This document shows positions 51,201 through 60,200 of a stretch of DNA of 64,000 nucleotides, one piece after another; the first letter of the stretch is position 1, and each line of letters begins with the position of its first letter. The notes beneath the pieces are model-generated. The model was not told the DNA's origin, did no database searches, and worked only from the letters and a program-made list of their open reading frames with translations. The translations under genes were made by a program, and so were the position numbers. The stretch comes from Mytilus trossulus (taxonomy: Eukaryota > Mollusca > Bivalvia > Mytilida > Mytilidae). The stretch covers positions 34,734,692 to 34,798,691 of the forward strand of contig NC_086380.1 of NCBI RefSeq assembly GCF_036588685.1. Direction: 5' to 3'.

Positions 51201-54200
51201 TAAGGGGGGGGCCCCCTCTGACTGACCTAAGAGGGGGCCCGCTTCAGTCATGCTTCAATGGTTCCCTGTATAATCAACTAAATTTTTCCCATGAAAGGGG
51301 GGCCTGGGCCCCCCCTGGATCCGCCTATGTAAAACTTATGTATATATACTTTTTTCTGAAGAAAATTCTTTAATTTATTAATATTTAGAAGAAGTTTACT
51401 TTATTTTCATTGCTTCCTTCCGGGAAGCAATTCTCCAACAGGTGACAATCTTTAAACTTTGACTTCAAAACACGAACTTTAATTACCTGCCATGTTTTCA
51501 CAACGACCGATGGAAAAAAAAATTGACGAGTATACGAAATTTACAAAAAAAATATAAATTCGTGCACAGAAGACTTAGTTTATGATGTTTGTATGCATTG
51601 GTTCAAGAATTGAAAGAACATTATTTTTCACCGGTTACTCTTTCCTTATGACTTTAATATTAATCAGCAAAAAGTTATCTAGTATTTCTAGTCTAAAATA
51701 CATAATCATGTTCTTCCAAAAATAAGTGAAAAGGAGAGAATGTTTATGCTCACTAATACCATTAAATATCATCAAAGAATCACAATTTGTCTAGCATTGT
51801 TATCAACCAGTATAGACAACTTTTGACTTAAGGAACTTTCCAGTAAATTTACTATGGGACAATGCTGATGTTATAACCTCACAACAAGAAAAAAATTTTG
51901 GATGACACCATTAATGCTCATAGACCTTACTTAGGTGAACCTATGTAACTCATTCATAAAAATCTTCTTAGGATTGGTGTATAAGCAGACAAACTCAATA
52001 AATTCTGTTTATCGTTGTAATTGTGGTCTTTTTATTTAGACATTCTGTTTATGCTTGTTTTCCCTTAAGGATTCCTTATAAATTCTGCTCTCACATTGAA
52101 GCTCAGCTGACAAGTTCTATTTTATTTGCACAAAGCAGTGATACAAGAATTACAGTGACTGAGCAAGGCAGAATGAGAGAGAACTAATATAATTGTTACT
52201 ATGTCAAAGTCAGTGATACCATTGTAAAAAATACACAATTACTAACAAAAATCTGTAAGAAGGGAATACAAAAGACAACAAAACACTCAGAAACTCTATT
52301 TGTTTTGTTTGGTTTTGGAAGAGGTCTTATTCAGGAGCCTGTAATTCAGTGGTTGTTGTTTGTTTATGTGAAACATATTTGTTTTTTCATTCTTTTTTTT
52401 TATAAATAAGGCCGTTTGTTTTCTCGTTTGAATTGTTTTAACACTGTCATAGCGGGGCCTTTTATAGCTGACTATGGGGTATTGTCTTTGCTCATTGTTG
52501 AAGGCCAAACAGTGACCTATAGTTATTAATGTCTGTGTCATTTTGGTCTTGTGGATAGTTGTCTCATTGGCAATCATACCACATCTTCTTTTTTATATTG
52601 TATCACTGTGGACTATAACATTATGATGTAGTTTATAAGTCCAGGGCAAAGTGTTTAAACTTATTAAGGTCAGGTCAACAAATTTGATGTCACAGAGCCA
52701 TGATAGGCAAATTTAATGACGAACTAACAAGGTGATGCAGGCAGAGGGGATATTGATTAAATCATTTTCACTAACACTCGCATATCAAAACGTTAAAGCT
52801 TTAATATGTAAAATTAAGATTATGAATTAAGTAGTCAACACATGTTATTATATCTTATATTACCAGAAATCAGCTTACCCTCTGAAAATTGAAAACAAAA
52901 TGTCAGACCTGTATACGTACTAGCTTTTGAACACTTTAAATTAAAATTAAATAGAAGAAAGCAACAATTTTTAATTCTAACAATATTGATCATGTTTTGT
53001 TTTCATTTCCTCGTGTATGTGTTTTAATTTTTCAGCTTATTGCATTTATTGTAGTTACTATGATACACATCGTAGCCAAACTTTTATCTTCTGTCACTCA
53101 TACTTTTAAAATGCTTTTTCAAGGGTTGGACACCACAAGCTATTTTATATAAAGTTAAAAGGATGGAAAACTATACAAATCTGCTTCAAATGAAAATGAA
53201 AGTATGTTATTTGTTAGTTTTAATTTCAGCAATGTGTTTTATATATATTCTGATTAAAGATTGTGTTTTATTGTTTTATACATTCCCAAATCCAGATAAG
53301 GCAACACTTGTTTGTATCTAACCACCTATAATTTTCATTTTTTTCATTTGTAACAGATTTGTAATTGATTTTCACGCTTTTAACCCACAGAAAAAATATC
53401 ATTTCTGTCTAACCTTCCAATACATTTTTTCCCCTGAAAAAGTGCCCTCAGGTGAAGTACCGCACAAGGTTATACAATATAATATCTGAACTTAATATTT
53501 TACTTTTCTGTAAGGGCAGTCCATTATCAACTATATACTATATAAATACCTTTAGCTTTCCTGCAGCAGGTATGTCTGAAGACCCATTTAACAACAAGAT
53601 AGATATGTATAAAAATACTGAGTGGTGGTACCAGGGAAGCTTTTGTATCAAACTCCATCACCAACATATACATCTGATACTTCCAAATTCGGTTTGAATT
53701 AACCTCAACTTCTTGGAAAACATTACTGAAAGGTAATAAAGTGTAAAATTTCAAAACTTGATAATATGGTTCTTCTAAATTCTATAAGAAGGTATACTGG
53801 TGAATGGTGATTCTGTTGATTTCATGCGTACCAAATTTTGTCATGAATATTCAATTTCATATATAATTTAACCAAAGTCTGCCTACATGTCTATAAAAGA
53901 TCTGTACATTTAATTTCAAGGCATGGTTCACCTTTAGAATTTTTTTTAAAGAAAATAATATTAGTATTCTACTTTTAATAAATCCACAGTATTACTGATC
54001 ATGAAATGTAAATTGTATGAAATTGTAAGACTCTATCAAGTCTATCTGATACAAATAAATTCCAGACCTATCTTCTATTTCAGGAAAAACAGGACTGAAC
54101 AGTTTCAAAAAGTAAAATAACTTTATTTCCATCTCCTGAAATAAATTAGGACTATATTCCATTAAAATGTATGTTGGAGGGTAGGAAGGGAAGTTTAAAT

Positions 54201-57200
54201 ATTGAATGTGGGTCATTGGTCTATTTCTGTATGCGTTTATTACCATTATCCAAAATTATCTAGAAATGGTTCTTGGTTATAGATATATTTTTTAAATCCA
54301 TTCCTACCCTCCCACATAAATGATAATGGAAAAGCCCTTACCACAATGTAAATTGCCACAAAAAGCCACATTTAAGTGTATGGAATCACTCATAGGTGGT
54401 GGAAAGGATGCTTTGAACGATATAAGAAAACTATGTTGTATGTTCCAGATCATGTGTATTTGGACCTTTTTTAGGATTTTTTTTTAAAGGTTTAAGTACT
54501 AGTGAGCTAATATAAAGAGCACATGTCTTCAATATATAAGAAAAAGGGCTTTGAAATCAGATAAAAGGAGGGCACCGTTCCCTTTTCAACCAGTCTTAGC
54601 TAAAACTGTCCATACAAAATAATAATACAAACATGTACCCAAAAATCACTAAATTGAGTTTTACCTGAAAATGGCTATCAGTAAATTAAGCAACAGTACA
54701 TTTCCAATCATCAAATAAGCTGCTAAGAATACAGGTACCAGCCAGTGATATGTTCTACAGAAAGACACATCAGAAACGCCACCAGTAGTATTAAGTAGTG
54801 CCCTACATTGTTCGTCGTCTACAAAACAGAAAGTTGTGTTCTTTACAAGTGACAACATCAGGCAAGGTCGCCTTTTCGCAGGCATCTCAATTGAAAATTC
54901 AGAAAAAATAAAGAATATTCAACGTCATAATTAAATTTCAATAACTCATTTGCTAAGTGTAAGAACAAACATTTCACTATAAAAGATGAGAAATATTTTT
55001 CTCACAGCTCAAGAAATATGAAAATAACACCTTCAATATATGTTCAAGAAACATGTTTTTGTACATTATGAATCTACTCAAAAATTGTATTATAACGTAC
55101 CATCTATTTCTTCTAAGAACAGCTCTCCGTAAAACTGCCAGTATGGGAAGTATATAACATCTCTAAGGATCTTCCAATCAGATTGTCTCTGAAGATGCAT
55201 CAATCCTTGACTAACTACCCCATAAGATACTAAGAATATAGACAACACTAAAATAAACATCACTAATTCCAACATCTGAAAAATAAGTGTAAAACTTAAT
55301 GCTATGGCAAGGGAAAACATTAAAGTTACTATTAAAATTTTACATAATTTGAAAAATATAATTCAAATCAAACAAGAATGTGCCCGAGGTAATGAATGCC
55401 CCCCCCCCCTCCATTCCCTCTCCAAACACAAGCTTGCTTATGTTAGATGAGTGCATATAATGTTTCTTCTACTTTTTAAATTTTAGTTTTACGCATTGTG
55501 TACAAGTTTCATAAAATAAATTGACCAGTTTCCGCTTTACAAAGACGTTAAAGATGCAGAAATAAAAAGGGGAGAAACTTTATGGGTAAAACTTAGCATA
55601 CTACTTTTAAATTATGTATAATTACTACCAATTTCTCCGTCAACAAAATAATGGATACTTTAATCATAGCATGCTTACTTATTATTTATTTTTATGATTT
55701 GGTTTGTAACATATTTGATTGGTTTACTAGTTAACATAGTTGGTAGTATTCTAATTTCACAATTTTGTTAGTCACAACATGCTTGTAATTATTGTAAATT
55801 CAGCATTGATTGTATGCATTTATAATTGTGATTTTTTAACAAATAAAAATTATGTACGACTAATTACTATGATTTACGGAAAATCTGCATACTGATACAT
55901 GTATTGGTTAACAGAATGTACGTTCTAATTATTGGATTACTCACCCAGTCATGTCGGGTTGTTGTCTCTTTGACACATTCCCCATTTCCATTCTCATTTT
56001 TATACTATTCACAATCATAAAAACCCGGAACTTGTTAATTATTCGCAATATTAATTATGTGGAAAACAAAAGGGTCTGGAGTGGTGTAATTTTTAATCTA
56101 CACCATTGTCCTATATCATTTATACATAAAGTTGGATTCTTTGATTTGTCATTTTTACCAGATGACGGCTGACAAATTGAACCTTGTTATTTTAGTATTA
56201 TAGATCTTTTTTTGCATTTCGTTTAAGTCTTATCATACTTATATTTTTTTTTAACATCACAATAACTTTTAAATGAAGGATCATATACAGAGATTCTTAT
56301 TAGGTGAGAACAATATAAACTGTTTGATGACCTCTAGATGTCTGTTGGTTATTTTTGCCATTGGGTTGCTGTCCTAATGAGGTTTACCCCATATCTCCTT
56401 TTATTCAAATCTGTGGTGGATCCAAAGAGATTAAAGGGTGTTTTAATCACCATAAAAATCTCATGTTTTCTCATGTATATAAAAATTTAGTATAAAACTG
56501 TTTTGTTTATCCAATTTTTGAGAAACACGCCCCCTTTCTAAGACCCTTGATCTGCATCTGCATATCCTTATAAAATGTAACATACCATTTTTTTAATCAT
56601 CACCATTTTAGGTCCTAATCTGCTATTCACAGTATAAACTTCCAAAACTCTTATGTAAAATACAACAGCATTGATACAAAATATAGACTTGGCTTCCATA
56701 GCTTTACTTCCTTCAAAATGCATGACAAATGCTATTACAGCTAACACACAGTTCCCAATGTCTAGAAACTTTAACAGTCCAAACCAGTCTCTGATGGTAC
56801 CCTTAAGTGTGGGGGATGGAAATGCCAGACACTGAAACAAACAAAAAATCTCTAAATGTTAATAAATGCTATGTATAGAATATTTACTATTTTTACATGC
56901 TAACATGGCACTATTGGTTTCATGATGTGCTAGTGACCATATTACATAAATATGGGCCATTCCTACTGCAAATGTTTGCACCTGTCCTAAGTCCGGAATC
57001 TGATGTACAGTAGTTGTCGTTTGTTTTTGTAATTTATACGTGTCTCTCGTTTTTTTATATAGATTAGACCATTGGTGTTTTCCCGTTTTCAAGAGTAGTT
57101 TTACTCTAGTAATTGTTTGGCCCTTTATAGCTTGTTGTTTGGTATAATTCATTGCAATCCATGTAATAATTTCCTTTAAATGTGGATGGCTGAAGAAAAT

Positions 57201-60200
57201 TTGTTTTTAATTGGAAAATTCACAAACAAAATTTTCTACTATATATATATGTTCCTAACCATAGGAGTATTTGGACTATACATGTATGTTGATGACCATC
57301 TGTGTATGGTTGGACCATATGAATATATACTTGTTTGGTTATTAACGGGAAGGACATATGAGTAATTGGACTATATAGGTATTTTTTTCAATTATGTATA
57401 AAAAATGTTTTAAAATTACAATTGACTTTATCTATAAAAAACAATGATGGTTACATGAAGTCTTCCCAAAACGACACAAGTTACAAGTTGAAACCCTCTG
57501 TTTTTCACATTTTATATAAATCTACATGTATCTGTTATCTGTCCTCTAGTGTGTCAATTATCAGACCTTTTACCCTGTCAACTTTTTGTCAGATAGTTTA
57601 GGTGGTACCTAACACTACAGGGAGATAACTATGTGAAGTCAGCTAAACGTTTTAATTTCATTGTGTTGTAAAAGGAATATTAAGCTTCTCAATGATCAAA
57701 ATTAGTGTTTGTCAAACTGCTATATAACCAGTGTAATTTTTCTGACAAAACGGTTGGTTCAAAATTTTTGAATTTTTATATTTTTTGTTCAAGGGTCAAA
57801 GTAAATTCTATGACAAAATTTTATGAAAATTAAATGAGCCAAATTAATTTTAGTGAAAGTGTTGGGTACCACCTTAACCAGAGTATTTCTTGTTTTACAG
57901 TTCATTAAGATATTTTTGAAGTCAACAGTTTTTATTTGAAGCTACTTACAGTATATACATTGTCTATTATGAATGTAAATATCCATATAATACACACAAC
58001 TTCTATAGGGGTAACATAAGCTGTCCGAAACTCCACTAGTACAAAATATGTAAATAGCACCAGAAATACCAAATACATCAACTGAAAAACAAATATAAAA
58101 TATGCAAATAACAACTCATACAACATTACATAAAAATAATTACATAATTACATATCAAACATGGGAACTTAACATAAACTAGAGGCTCTCAAGAGCCTGT
58201 GTCGCTCACCTGTTACTGTATTTACTGATGTTAATCATCTTGGTTGGTAGGTGGGGTCATTTGACACTTTTTTTTTAAATAGATACCCTAGTAATGATTT
58301 AGGCCAAGTTTGGTTAAATTTGGCCAATAGTTTTAGATAAGAAGATTTTTGTACAAGTTACAAAAATGACGAAAAGTTGTTCAATATTGACTATAAAGGG
58401 CAATAACTCCTTAAGGGGTCCTCTTACAATTTTGATCATGTTGACTTATTGGTACATCTTACTTTGCTGAACATTATTGATGTTTACAGTTTATCTCTTT
58501 CTATAATAGTATACAAGATAATAACCAAAAACTGCAAAATTTCCTTAAAATTATCAATTTTAGGGCAGCAACCCAACAACAAGTTGTCCGATTCATCTAA
58601 AAATTTGTGAGGGAATAGATCTTATTCTGATGGACATTAAAATCTTGAGAGATTTGCCCTAAATGTCTTAGTTTCAAAGATATAAATCAAAAACTGCATT
58701 TTACCACTATGTTCTAATTTTAGCCATGTCAGGCATTTTGTTTGGAAGGCGAGGTCATCGGACACATTTTTTAAACTATATACCACAATGATAATTGTGG
58801 CCAAGTTTGGTTAAATTTGGCCATGTAGTTTCAGAGAAGAAGATTTTTGTAAAAGTTTACGGACGACGGACGCAGGACGAGGGACAACGAACGCCAAGTG
58901 ATGAGAAAAGCTCACTTGACCTTTCAGGTCAGGTGAGCTAAAAACAAATACCAAAAATATGTTAATAACATCTCCAACATCAAAATATATAAACTGAAAC
59001 ACAAATACAAAATAATTATTAATAGAATAGATAACATTAAAATAACATAAACTGAAAACCATTTGATAAAAAAAAGTAAATACCACCAGAAACTTTAAAT
59101 ACATCAACTGAAAAACATTTACAAAAACTTCTAAGTTAATCAATAACTGCACATACTTTATCTGAAATACCAATTAAAAAGTAAAATCACAAAAATACTG
59201 AACCTAGAGAAAAATCAATTTGGAAAGTCCATAATCATATGGCAAAATCAAATAACAAAACACATCAAAAAGGCATAAATTTTTTTTAAAATCAAATGAA
59301 CATTTGAGGTGGTACCTGTATATAACATTATGCCTGGAAATAAATAAAAGGATGTTTCTCAAAATTCTTATATGTAGTGCTAATATTATAATAAATATCC
59401 GCTATTTTTGACACTTGCAATAAATGTTAAGTAGTAAATTAAACCTATGAATTGAGATTTGATAAATATTGCGTTTGAATAATAAAAAAAGTACTGGTTT
59501 TATTTCATGTAATTACATAAACTTACGGAGTGGTAAGTAAACTTTGCTATTGGTGAAGTAAGAAACGTCAGGAATTTATAGGTAGGCGACATCTTGTTGT
59601 CTCCAAGTTTGTCTATATCAAGAAGTGGTGTTGCTGCCAGGAAGGGGAACAAACTCACCAGAAATACCTGTATAATTGATAAATGATCACATTAAAAACC
59701 TAAAAAAAAATACTTTAACATAGAAAGATACAGTAAAAATTTTGGTATTTACTGGGTTTGTTTCTTCTGTAATTTCAATAGATATTTTTTTTGCACTGTA
59801 GTTAAATTAGCGCATTAATCATAAGTTGCCCTTTACATTTAAATAGTGTTTATTCAGAAATTATTGCCATAGATATAAAAAGATGTGGTATGAAAGCCAA
59901 TGAGACAACTCTCCATCAAAGTCACAATTTGTAAAAGTTAATATTATAGGTTAAAGTACAGACTTCAACTTTGAGTCTTGTCTAACATCTTACAGCAAGC
60001 CTCGTTTGTATTAATGCAAAAAAATGGGACGAAATAAGGCTGTTTTGCATTAAAAAAAAGTGATTTTCCTTCATCAAATTTCTGCTATCACATTTATAAG
60101 ATTACAAATTTTTGCCAGTTGCCGAGGATTGGTGACAAATTTCATGTGGATAGTAGCAATAGAGCACAGAAATTATTATACATTTTCTGTATATAATGTA

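Larger units (their letters stand above)
50700..53540. other. Long TRPM intron, otherwise unrecognised
   Basis: Apart from the listed MITE and the F1 copy at 52335-52610, I see only AT-rich sequence. The short frames in it lack splice or homology support. Confidence 0.4.

Noticed and set aside
53992-54246. Minus frame with FQEMEI as a second TRP-domain exon
   Set aside because: Only a short phrase resembles FQEVEV; there are no suitable splice sites and the real exon at 53550-53725 already fits in phase.
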